Positions 1 to 10,000 of a stretch of 64,000 bases of DNA are shown here, piece by piece. Numbering within the stretch: position 1 is the first letter of the stretch; every line of letters begins with the position of its first letter. Position numbers and translations under genes: made by a program. Origin of the DNA: Zingiber officinale. Taxonomy: Eukaryota > Streptophyta > Magnoliopsida > Zingiberales > Zingiberaceae. The stretch covers positions 38,378,202-38,442,201 of the forward strand of contig NC_055987.1 of the NCBI RefSeq assembly GCF_018446385.1, in the 5' to 3' direction. Below the pieces are notes generated by a model that saw only the letters and a program-made list of their open reading frames with translations, was not told where the DNA came from and did not search any database.

Positions 1-1633
1 GAAATAAACAAGTTTAGGGCTGCATATCAAAAGAATACCACTCCTACTTAGTAACCCAGCAAGAAGAAGAGTCTAAAGCTGATCTGAAATCTAGGGCAAA
101 AATGCTACTTTAGGGATTCTAATCATGTTATAAAACATAGACAAAGAATACTACTTTAGGGTTTCTTAAGCATGCTGTAAAATAGACAAAGGATGCTACC
201 TTTAGTGATCCTAATCATGCTGTATAATAGAGCAAAAGAACACTAACTACCAGCCCCATTAATCCGAGATAATGCAAACCGCATAAGTTAAACCAAATCT
301 GCAATACTTCTTCTACTTATATAGGCTACTCCTGCCACTATTCAGCACCCTGGTAACAAGCAAAAGAGACTAAAAATGCTACCCATGACTATCCATCCCA
401 GTGACCACAACCTGTCCCTTCTTCTCCTTCCTTCAAAGCCCACGGCAGCAAGCACAGAAGCACAAAACATCAATGTTTCAAGCATTAAACACTAATGGTC
501 ATGGCTAAATGATGGAGGAGGCATAACTCACAGCTATCTAAAAACCAAACAACCGAATTTTGAAACTGCACTTCCAAATCACTAACTGTACAACAACTCA
601 AAACCGAGTTGTTCGTGCCAATTTAACAGCACAATCCGACACTACATGCTAAAAAAGGAAATCTATACCATCTCATGTATATTGCCTAATAGCAAGAATA
701 ACCATACTTCATGCTATGCAAGCTATTTAAATCAAAGTGCTACACGAAATTCCCAACTGAAACCTGTCCACACCCAATCTGATAAATTCAGATTATGGCA
801 GCAACCTTCACAAACCTACCGAACTCACAACAGAAATTTGGAAACAAGGAATCTCATGGCATAATTTGGAACAAGGAATCTCAACAAAGCAAGGAAGAAA
901 AACCCTAGCTTATAAACCCACTCGGCACAGCAAAATCCGCAACAAAAGGAAACGGAAACCCTAAATTCGGAGCAAGGAAGAAAATCGAAGCTCGGAGCAA
1001 CTCCTACCGCAGGTGAGTAGTACTTACCTAGGGTTTCTTGCACTTACAACTGAGAAGAAGGAAGGAAAAGGCCTTAGGGTTTTCGGAGGCTCGGGTCTTG
1101 CAAAAACTTCGGCTTCCTCTTGTGCCCGCAAGTTCTTCTCCGTCGGGATGACCTCGCATAGGTGAAGACTAGCCGGAAAAGCCCTCGCCGGCGCCGGAGA
1201 AACCCTTGCTCACTGCTGCGATTTCGTCCGAGATGGGAAGGCGCCGTCGCGAGGGAGAAGGCGAAGAAGAATTTAGAGAGAAGAAGTTAGGTTTTCTAAA
1301 ATCCCAAAACTTATTTCCTTTTATAAGTAATCGGATATAACTCAACTATACTATAACCTTATTTAACTCTATTTGAGATTAACATAAATCTCTTATCCCA
1401 GCTGGTCAAGCCGGTTTGGCTTGGTTTGGTCTGACCCGAGGTCGCGGGTTCGAACCTCTTCTCCAACACTTTTTGCTTAAACTTCTTTGGTTTTGTACAA
1501 ATACTAAACGACCTCCAAAAATTACGTAAAAATACTCTAAAAATTCCTAAAAATCTCTAGAATATTTTAAAGGCATTTCCAAATATTTTTATGGCCCTTT
1601 AGACCTTGAAATGGGAAAAATTGGGTCGTTACA
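1..1633 (-). repeat. Long LTR fragment, 5' end at 1,633, running off the left edge
   Basis: On the minus strand this stretch begins TGTAACGACCC, a common plant LTR start. It then has an AT-rich lead, a GC-rich leader-like part (about 1,010-1,260) and 'aaaccctag'-type motifs followed by splice-donor-like GTAAGT. It abruptly interrupts a second LTR family that starts right after it, so it looks like a later nested insertion. The general layout resembles the 53,260-55,989 LTR, but sequence similarity is weak. No protein domain is seen; the small ORFs are noise. Confidence 0.5.
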
Positions 1634-2768
1634 ATTGTCGGCTCCACTATGGTTGAGTCCATCGCCAGTTACATGTACTGCACACACCACCACCACCCAT
1701 GGGTTAGTGGTATATCAGACAGGTGTGTGGCGGTTCTACTGTTTGGCTCCGTTTGTCTGAGGACTCAGCGTGGTAGCCGGCAGTCAGTTCCGCTCTGTTT
1801 GGCTCCGCTGGCGTTTAGTGTAACAGCGTGGCAGATGGTGGACTCTGTTTGGCTCCGTTGGTCAGGTGACTCAGCGTGGTAGCCGGCAGAGATATCCTCC
1901 CCGTCATCGTGTACCGGGAGATGAGAGCATTGAGCTCCCCCATTTATGATTTGGGGTCGAGGATGAGTACTTCGACAAAGATCCCGTCCACTCGGTCGCC
2001 ATCGTGAGCGTGATGTCGAGTGCACGGTCACCATACGATTTATTGATTTATTGTTTATGATTCACATTTACTTGATTTATATGGATGCATATGATTGACA
2101 TGCATGATTATGACTTCCCAATCGACCACTTACCTTTCAGATTGATTCCTAAGGTTATCTCCCGATTTTGTTTGATTGCATTTATCCTTCTCGTATTCGT
2201 GAGACCGCATGATTAGTGTTGTCTGTTATTTGTTTTATTATGCATATCAGTTGTACCTGCTGAGTGTTGGACTCACCCCGCCTCCATTGTTGATATATTT
2301 TCAGGTTGAGGCTGTCCGGAGCAGTTCCAGTCGCTGGTCCCCACAGCACGTAGTGCTAGTCCATCTGCTGGTTTTTGAGTTGTTATTTTATTTTAGCTTT
2401 TCTCTATCAGACTTTGTTTTAGTCTTGTTTTGGATTTTACATATGGATATTGTATGGAATCCTTCCGTTTGATGGACTTTTGGTATGATTTGAATTTTAT
2501 TCTACTACATGCCTGCCTGGAAGGCAGAAGAGGTGAGTTCGTCGGATTTGAGCTTTACGAGTGTAGTTGAGTATGGTGGATCTCGAGTCAGAGTACTATT
2601 GTTTGTGATTATCTATATAAACTGCGTGGTGATTGTTTTTATTTATTGTTATAATTCCAGCCGCCTGTGGCTGAGGTATATGTGTTATGTAGAAGATTCA
2701 GATTGTCCGCCATACAGGGGAGATGCTGCCGAAATTTCTTCGGACAGGGACTCCTCTGGGGCGTGACA
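1634..2768 (+). repeat. Partial long LTR, family ending GGGGCGTGACA (copy 1)
   Basis: The stretch is collinear with the reverse complement of about 61,263-62,500: shared blocks around 'gagatgagagcattg', 'cccatgggttagtgg' and 'tgtttggctccg'. Its last 150 bases also match the end of the 53,260-55,989 copy. All three copies end in the same 11 bases, GGGGCGTGACA. The left part is cut off by the element at 1-1,633. I infer an LTR of a large (perhaps gypsy/chromovirus-type) retrotransposon; no coding domain is present to prove the lineage. Confidence 0.6.
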
Positions 2769-3239
2769 CTCGTCGTCTTGCTTCTTGGTGATGATAGGCA
2801 ACGGAAAATACAAGAAACAAAAATACAACGCTAACACGAAGGATTTACTTGGTATCCACCTCAAGAAGAGGTGACTAATCTAATGATCCACACACGACAT
2901 GCACTCTCCACTATAAAAATACTCCTTTACAGTAACTACCAAAAGCGGAGAAGCCTGTACATGACTCACACACAAAGATACACGAGAAGAACAAAATACA
3001 AGCTGATACAATAGCAAACCTTACAAGATTTACACGGTAGAAACCCTAGCTTGCCTTTCTTCTTGCGTGTTTTTGCCTCTTGAACCTTGGAAGTGCACCA
3101 GCACTTGTTTCCAAGAGCCTCCAAGAATGGGCTGTGAGCTGTGGAGAAATCGCTGTGAAGATCAGAGAAGAATCGCAGCGCTGTGGAATGAAGCAATGCG
3201 GAGAAGAACGCTTGCCAACGGATATAACCTACACCAACG

Positions 3240-3570
3240 GTCGGATCCCAATCGATTGAATTGCTCTCAATCGATTGTGGAGTTTTTGGATCGATCCAGA
3301 GCGCCTCTGTGCTCTCTGGAACTTGCTTGAATCGATTTCCCGATCGATTCACTGACCCTTGCGCGATTCTAGTCTCTCAATCGATCACTCGATCGATTAG
3401 AGGCTCTCAATCGATCGGGTGATCGATTGGGAGGCATTCTATGCGACGCCGATTCCTTCCCAATCGATTCACCGATCGATTGGGAGGAAGTAATTGTCGC
3501 GGGACTCGCCCAATCGATCAACCGATCAATTGGGCATGAGTCAACCAATCGATTGATCGATTGGACTCAC
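3240..3570. repeat. Cluster of ATCGAT-type palindromic motifs inside the LTR
   Basis: AATCGATTG, GATCGATTGG and close variants recur many times in about 330 bases, both as direct and as inverted copies. Spacing is irregular, so this is not a strict satellite. A weaker cluster of CAATTGATT-like motifs occurs at 10,635-10,745 in intron 4. Confidence 0.7.
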
Positions 3571-3764
3571 TTGTGACTTGCCAAATCACGTCCAAAGTGC
3601 CTAAAACCAACATCCAGTCAACCATGACCTGTTGGGACATCATTCCTAGCATCCGGTCACCCTCGACTTGCTAGGACTTCCTCACAAAGTATCCAGACAA
3701 TCCTTTGACCTACTTGGACTTCTCAATACCAGATATTCAGTCAACCTTGACCCACCTGGATTTT

Positions 3765-3985
3765 CATGTGTCTGGCTTCACTCACCAGGTCTTTCCATTC
3801 TGCCTAGCTTCACTCACTAGGACTTCCCATCTGCCTGACTTCACTCACCAGGACTTTTACCTAGCTTCACTCACTAGGATTTTCATACTGCCTAGCTTCA
3901 CTTACTAGGTCTTTCACCTGGCTTCACTCACCAGGATTTTCCAACTGCTTGGCTTCACTCACCAGGACTTCTCAGTCAAGTATCC
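3765..3985. repeat. Short tandem repeats 'cttcactcac(c/t)agg' within the LTR
   Basis: About seven imperfect units of roughly 27-35 bases are built on 'gcttcactcaccagga' and 'cttt(t)cc(t/a)'. The units drift between 'caccagg' and 'cactagg'. This is a minisatellite-like expansion inside the SIRE-like LTR, with no sign of CRISPR-like spacing. Confidence 0.7.
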
Positions 3986-4197
3986 TGTCAGTCTTGACCT
4001 ACCTAGCTCTTCTTCACATCTAACTGGTCAACCTTAACCAGAGGAGAATTGTACCAACAATCTCCCCAAATGAACAATTGTATCTGCAATCTCCATGTAT
4101 TGTCAAACATCGAAACCCAAACATCAAGATTCAAGCTTGAGCCATCTCAAGCTTAGTCAACCAGATCAACCTTGACCTAGGAAATATTGCACCAACA

Positions 4198-4850
4198 ATT
4201 TTGACCGAAATCGACTGATGGATGGATTTTTTGAAAATCGATTCGATTGGAAAAAAATTAGTCAAATCAATTTCTATTGGATTTTTCAAACAGTTTGGAA
4301 ATCAATTAGACTTTTTTTTCTAGTCGAATCAATTTTTGAAAAATCCATCCATTAATCGATTTCGGTAAAAACCAACTGATATACCTAAAGACCTTGGAAT
4401 GACATGAAATCAATTTTTATGTGTTCGTTTAGTTTTCCTGATTATAAAAAATATCTCAAATATCAATTTAACCCGATATATTGAAAGTAATGATTTTTTA
4501 AACCATAGAGTGCTTGGAATGAAGTGAACTTATGTCAAATTAATGGATATAGAGTGCTCGGAATGAAGTGCTATAAGTTCTTTTGGTTCTCCTGATTATA
4601 ACCATGTTCTTAAATATTAATTTGACATAATATAGTGAGAGCAATGCTTTTTTGAATACGAATTAGTTTTCAAACACATTTTTAGGTTTAAAAAATCATT
4701 GTTTTCAATATATCATGTCAAATTGAAGTTTAAGGACATTTTTATAATCAGGAGAACTTGACGAACACATATGAATTGATTTTATATCATTCCGAATTCT
4801 TTAGGCCCATCAACCCATGCATTAGCCGATTTCGGCAAAACTAATTTTAT
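4198..4850. repeat. Nested fold-back (inverted repeat) element
   Basis: Two inverted-repeat layers are visible. 'gaccgaaatcgactgatgga' near 4,203 pairs with 'aaaatccatccattaatcga' near 4,340. The block 'gttcgtttagttttcctgat' near 4,424 is mirrored by 'ataatcaggagaacttgacg' near 4,735. Both ends carry ccgaaatcg / cgatttcgg. There is no coding sequence. The same building blocks recur in intron 4 at about 9,955-10,620. A MITE-like origin is inferred; target duplications were not resolved. Confidence 0.55.
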
Positions 4851-4859
4851 AAAAGAATA

Positions 4860-5250
4860 AAATTTTATAATCAAGGGCAACATTATATAATCCAATTACA
4901 TCCTAAATTTAATGTTTAACTAAAATTTAAATACCAAATATACCCTTAGTTTATTTCATGCATCGATGTTGCGGTGATCGCCGTTGCCTCCGAGCGTCGA
5001 CACCGCTAGTCTTTGTCACCGTCGACCACTGCGGTGGCAGAGGTCACAGAATATTTTTATCATTTATAATAATATAAATTACATTTATTATAAAAATAAT
5101 AGATACCAAACAAAAGAATGTAATCAAATATTACATACCTAACATATAACTTTTTCACCAAATATAGTAATATAATATTAATTACATTACAAATTTTATT
5201 ACATTACAAATTGATTACATTATTCAGCTTAAATATATATTTTATACCCC
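4860..5250. repeat. AT-rich MITE-like repeat with short GC-rich core
   Basis: AT-rich flanks full of 'attacatta' enclose a GC-rich core (about 4,965-5,050, 'gttgcggtgatcgccgttgcc'). A related arrangement in the opposite orientation occurs at about 28,690-29,130. The two look like members of one small non-coding family; ends and target duplications are unclear. The following 5,250-5,564 is AT-rich with no recognisable feature. Confidence 0.4.
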
Positions 5251-5564
5251 ATGAGCATGTAAAATTTTTTAGTTTTATTTTATTTTTAGTTTGAACTCTA
5301 TAACTCAACCTCTAAATTCTAAAGGTAAAATTTAATTGGTTTAATCCCAGAACTAAAAAAAATAAATCTAAAGGTAAAATTTAATTAGCTTAATCCCATA
5401 ACTAAAAAAAAAAAAATATTAGACACCCTAAATATATATTTCGTGAGCACCTTATTTTCTTTTAGTTTTATTTTTTTTAACATAAACACTTTTATTTTTT
5501 TTAACATAAACACTATAATTTAGCTCTTAAACACTAAAGATAAAATCTAATTCACTTAACCTAA

Positions 5565-6195
5565 GGGTACATTTGGTTCGGGGTTATTCTTGATAACCTT
5601 GGTTATCCATCCAAGGTTATCAACAAAAACCTTGTTTGGTTTAGGTATTCGATGATTCCCAAGTAATGTTCCATGCCCGACACGTCAGCAAAAGGGTCAT
5701 GCAGCCCGGAATCAGAAAACCTTAGAAAACTAAGGTTTTTGTTGATTCCGGGGTTAACGAATTTTTTTTACCAAAAATACCCTCCGATAAGAAAAAACAT
5801 GAAAAAAAAAGAAAAAATGTAAAAAAAATATTAAAAAATGTAAAAAAAAATAAAAAAATGTTTTAAAAAATTAAAAAAATTATTTTTTAAAAAAATAAAT
5901 AATTTTGAAAAATAAAAAATAAAAATTGTAAAAATAAAAAATAAAAATTTTAAAAATGTTAAATTTTTTTTAAAAAATTTAAAAAATTTATAAAAATTTA
6001 AAAATTAAAAAAAAAATTATAAAAATTTTAAAAATTAAAAAAATTAAATAAATAAAAATTAAAATTTAAAAAATGTAAAAAAATAAAAAAATATAAATAT
6101 AAAAATATAAAAACATTAAAAAATAAAAAAACACATAAAAAAGTAAAAAAATATACAAGGAAAAAGAAAAGTAAAAAAACATTAAAAAATAAATA

Positions 6196-6230
<35 letters not shown>

Positions 6231-6439
6231 GTATAGTTGGTTTTGTAACTGAGGGTAATACGGTAAAATATTAAACTAGGGTATTCATTAAAACCTTCAA
6301 ACAAACAAGTTTTTGTTGCATGACTTAAGTTGAACCAAACAACATTTGGTTATGCTTTATTCCCTATAACCTTGGTTATGTGATTACCTGGTAATCACAT
6401 AACCAAGGTTATACATGATGACTTGAACCAAACGCACCC
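5565..6439. mobile_element. PIF/Harbinger-type MITE (875 bp)
   Basis: Terminal inverted repeats read GGGTACATTTGGTTC on the left and, as reverse complement, GGGTGCGTTTGGTTC on the right. They are flanked by TAA on both sides (5,562-5,564 and 6,440-6,442), the 3-bp target of the PIF/Harbinger superfamily. Sub-terminal 'ataaccttggttat' blocks are also inverted. The middle (about 5,760-6,230) is almost only A and T with runs of 'aaaaat' and an (AAT)n stretch. No transposase is encoded. Pieces of a related element sit at 31,660 and 35,290. Confidence 0.75.
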
Positions 6440-6442
6440 TAA

Positions 6443-6872
6443 AAGTTAAAACTACTGAATCAATTGAGATGCCTTGATCAAACATTATCACGGAGAAATT
6501 CCGCGACACTTCATCCGCAGCCTATTAATTTACTATATATATATATATATATATAATAAACTTAAATTAAAAATAACTGACTTGACTTTATGACAACGAT
6601 ACATTTATAAGTAGCTCCCTAAAAACTCAAATTTAAACTAATTTGCCCAACTCGCACTCGCTGCCGCAACTCGCCAAAGATCGGAGAAGGAAATAAAAGG
6701 GCCAAAAAAAAAAGGGCGGCGAGAGTTCTTTTTCAATTCTCCCTCTTCTCTTCATCGCTCGCAATCCCCTTCTCCCATCTTCTCCTTCTATCCCTAAACC
6801 CTCCTCGTCCCCGTTTCCTCTCTCTGTCTCTGTCTCTCTCTCGCTTGCTCTCCCTCCCCCCTGGATCGCAAG
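6443..6872 (+). promoter_or_regulatory. Proximal promoter and 5' leader of the GIP1-like gene
   Basis: Between the MITE and the start codon lie a (TA)n run at about 6,532-6,556, an AT-rich stretch, and from about 6,720 a pyrimidine-rich leader ending in CT repeats ('ctctctctgtctctg') just before 'gcaagATG'. CT-rich leaders are common in plant 5' UTRs. The transcription start cannot be fixed from sequence; roughly 6,600-6,700 is a guess. Confidence 0.45.
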
Positions 6873-7035
6873 ATGAGCGGAGGAGGTGCTAGGGTTTCGA
6901 TCCCCGCGGGGGTCCGGCGGACTATCCAGAACATCAAGGAGATCGCCGGAAACCACAGCGACGAGGAGGTCTATGCAACCCTCAAGGAATGTTCCATGGA
7001 TCCCAACGAGACAGCACAGAAGCTCCTCCTCCAAG
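6873..7035 (+). CDS. GIP1-like exon 1
   Basis: Encodes residues 1-54 and the first base of codon 55, most of the DUF1296 helical domain. The donor is CAAG|GT; reading through it gives a stop after about 26 unrelated residues, supporting the splice. Confidence 0.92.
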
Positions 7036-10000
7036 GTCGCCCCTGTCCCTCCTCCCTCTCATTGCTGACTTGTTTGCTCCCTCACATCCTCCGATTCTAT
7101 GGTTTCAAATTTTGATCATGTGCGGGATGTGGTCGTTTGGAATGCTAGGATTTCTGTTTCTGTGTGAATTGAGTCTTAGCGGTCGTGCTGTGGAGTATGC
7201 TGAAGTTCGATCAATTTTACACCTCCCCTACTTTCTGCGGCGATTTTGACGCCTCTGCCACCAGACTCGAGAATTTAATTAGCTAGTTCTAACAATTTTT
7301 TCTTTTTTTTCGTTTTCCTTTGCTTTGTCCATATCTTCTGTGTATTCGTTTTGCACATTTATGGTGCTGCATTAAGTTGGTGGTTCCTATTATGACAGAC
7401 CAGTCATTGTTTTTTAAGATAAAAATTAGTTTTTGAGAAAATCGAATACACTATTCATCCATTAACTAGTTTTGTGTTGGCTTCATTATTAATCCTGTTC
7501 AACTTGTTTGGACCCCTCAATGAGACAAGAATGCTATTGAATGATGCTAGATTGTTTTTCCTCCATTGCACTAAAACTGGCCAAAATGGCATAAATCATT
7601 GCTTTGATTAACATTTATTTGTATAATGGGGTAATTGCTTTCTCTCCTCTTGCTATGGCGTCCGTCGCCCATATCATCTACTCTTGCTCACTTTGCTGAT
7701 TTACGGATTCATTTATTTGGATGAAAGAGGGAATGTATCTGGTTTCACTAGTAGACTTATTCAAGGTTTAGAGTATGTCATGCATTGGAGTTTTTGATCC
7801 CTGATCAAAATGGAACAATGTTGTATGGTTTTGGTATTTGGCATTTGGCATGCACCAAGACATGCTTACACTAATTTAAATGGATTTCACTTCTTTAATG
7901 CCCTTTTAGATATTTTTATTTTACTTGTAAAAATAAGAATATACTAATTAGATAGTCAATGGAGGTAAAGTTTTATTGTACTATATAGTATTCGATATGC
8001 TTCAACATATGTAACACTATGCTGAGATGAATTCAAATTAAGTTTACAGATCTATTTTGTTCACTCAGACTTTTTTCTTCACAATGTATGATTTACTCAT
8101 AATATTCTTCTTCGTTACTTTTAAAAATATGAATATGACAATTAGATAATAAATCACATTAGATTTTTGGAGAAACTAGTCAAAAAATAATAATAAAGGT
8201 TATTGAAATTATCTTGACGTGTGTCAAAGCATACTGACTGATGGTGTTGAATGATGCTATTGGTGCATGTGACACAAGTTATACTGTTTATGCCAATCAA
8301 TATCGGATTCCAATGATTCACTAGAATGATATATTTTTTGTGCCATTTTGATGCGATGGAAGATTTTAAACATTGGTCCTATTTGCATTGTCTCTTGTCC
8401 TTTACTTTTTAGAATAGCTGCATGGCTTTGTTGGATGGGTTTCTAATTGATTTCATTGTCAGTGCATATTTCTGTACCTACATTTAATATTCTGTCTAAT
8501 CAATTTCCTTGTCTTTCTATTATATCCTAACAAGCTTGTTTTTTCTCCCTTGTTAGACACCTTCCATGAGGTTAAACGCAAGCGCGACAAGAGAAAGGAG
8601 GTAATCCTTTGTGGTCTGTCATATTATCGAGCATTCTACTTTTTTTGGCATGTCATATTCTCGTTTGTTGAATTTTTCATGATCGACTTGTTTTGCTATT
8701 ATTACCAGAGTGCCAGGGAGCCTGCTGAGCTTAGGTGGGGGACTGGGGTGCACAGACGAGGAGGTAGGGGAGGTCAAGCAAACTATTCACATTCGTTGCC
8801 TAATGGTATGAATTCATTTTTTTTTTAATGTTGTTCTACTTACACTCTATGCTGTTATATTTCTGTTTGCCTTGCTTGTCTCTACGTGTCTTGCATTTAA
8901 ATATGAAGGTCTTGCTAACTTAGTCAGAGTCTAACTTATATTAGGCAGACAGGTTGATACCACTTATAAAGAAATCTTACACTATGAATATGAACTTTCC
9001 TGATAAGGTATCCAATATAAATTCAGATATGCTATCAATACCTGCCTTTTTGCAAATTCTACTTTCTGTTTCCTTTTTGTACATATATTCTTCATAATGC
9101 TATTCCGGACTTTCCCTAATGATCTTTATTGAATTCATTTGTTGGAACCTTTAAGGGCAACTTAAACATACCTAAAACACGTATGACTATTGTATTGTAT
9201 TCAATTGCTATTGTTGGAAACTGGTAGTGAATATTAACCCCAGAAATTTCATTGTTTACAAGATGCCACTGCTGGAAGAAATACAACATTAGGGAAGGAG
9301 AATGGGCTAAATCAAGGTGCAAATAAAGCGAATACATCATTCTCCACCACTCCTGATACAGGCAATAAATCTGCAATTTCACTATCAGGGTATGTAGGAT
9401 TTTTTTCTTCTTTTGTGTGGAGATTAGTTCTCTGTTAAGGTAGGCTGCAGTGATACCTACAATAATATAAGATGTTCTATTTCGTTACATAGGATGGACA
9501 CCTGATTAATTGTGTCTGTATTAAACTTGTGTTTATCATTCATTCATCATTCAAAGTATTCCTCCATTCTACGTATTAAATCTGGATCTATTCAGAGCTT
9601 AATGTAGCTAATTCATTTGTTTTTCATTATGGAAGAACTTAATTAGATATTATTATTCCCTCATGCTGACTTGTTTTCCATAAACATACTGTAGTTTTTT
9701 ACACACTGAGTTCTCTTTTTTGTTTTTCACTTATTAAACCTGAATCTGTTCCGAGCTTAATGTAGCTAATTCATTATGGAAGAACTTAGTTAGATATTGT
9801 TATTTCCCTTCATGCTGAGTTGTTTTCCTTAAAGATACTGTAATCTTTTCACTTTGAGTTCTCCTTTTTGTTTTTTTATTCGACAAATTACTGAACCACG
9901 AAGTCGATTTCTACAATCAATTAAAAAATCCGATTATTGTTTGAAAAATTGTTGGTCTCAGTATGACATATGAAAATGATGTTTGAGGACATTGATTTAA

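Larger units (their letters stand above)
2769..4197 (-). repeat. SIRE-like copia LTR (degenerate, alone)
   Basis: Read on the minus strand the piece starts TGTTGGTGCAATATTTCC at 4,197, typical of SIRE/Maximus-type copia LTRs. It is related in order and content to the LTR at 59,754-61,180 (the block with 'tcaagcttagtcaa' and 'attgtcaaa'). The 3' boundary near 2,769-2,790 is not sharp, and no primer binding site or coding sequence is attached. It abuts the end of the preceding LTR, so one may have inserted next to or into the other. Confidence 0.6.

Noticed and set aside
1425-1465. tRNA-like 'gaggtcgcgggttcgaacctc' that could be a tRNA gene or SINE box B
   Set aside because: No matching acceptor stem, D arm or box A at the right distance; it lies within an LTR.
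3765-3985. CRISPR-like array of repeats
   Set aside because: Units are contiguous and drifting, with no unique spacers, and the context is a plant LTR.
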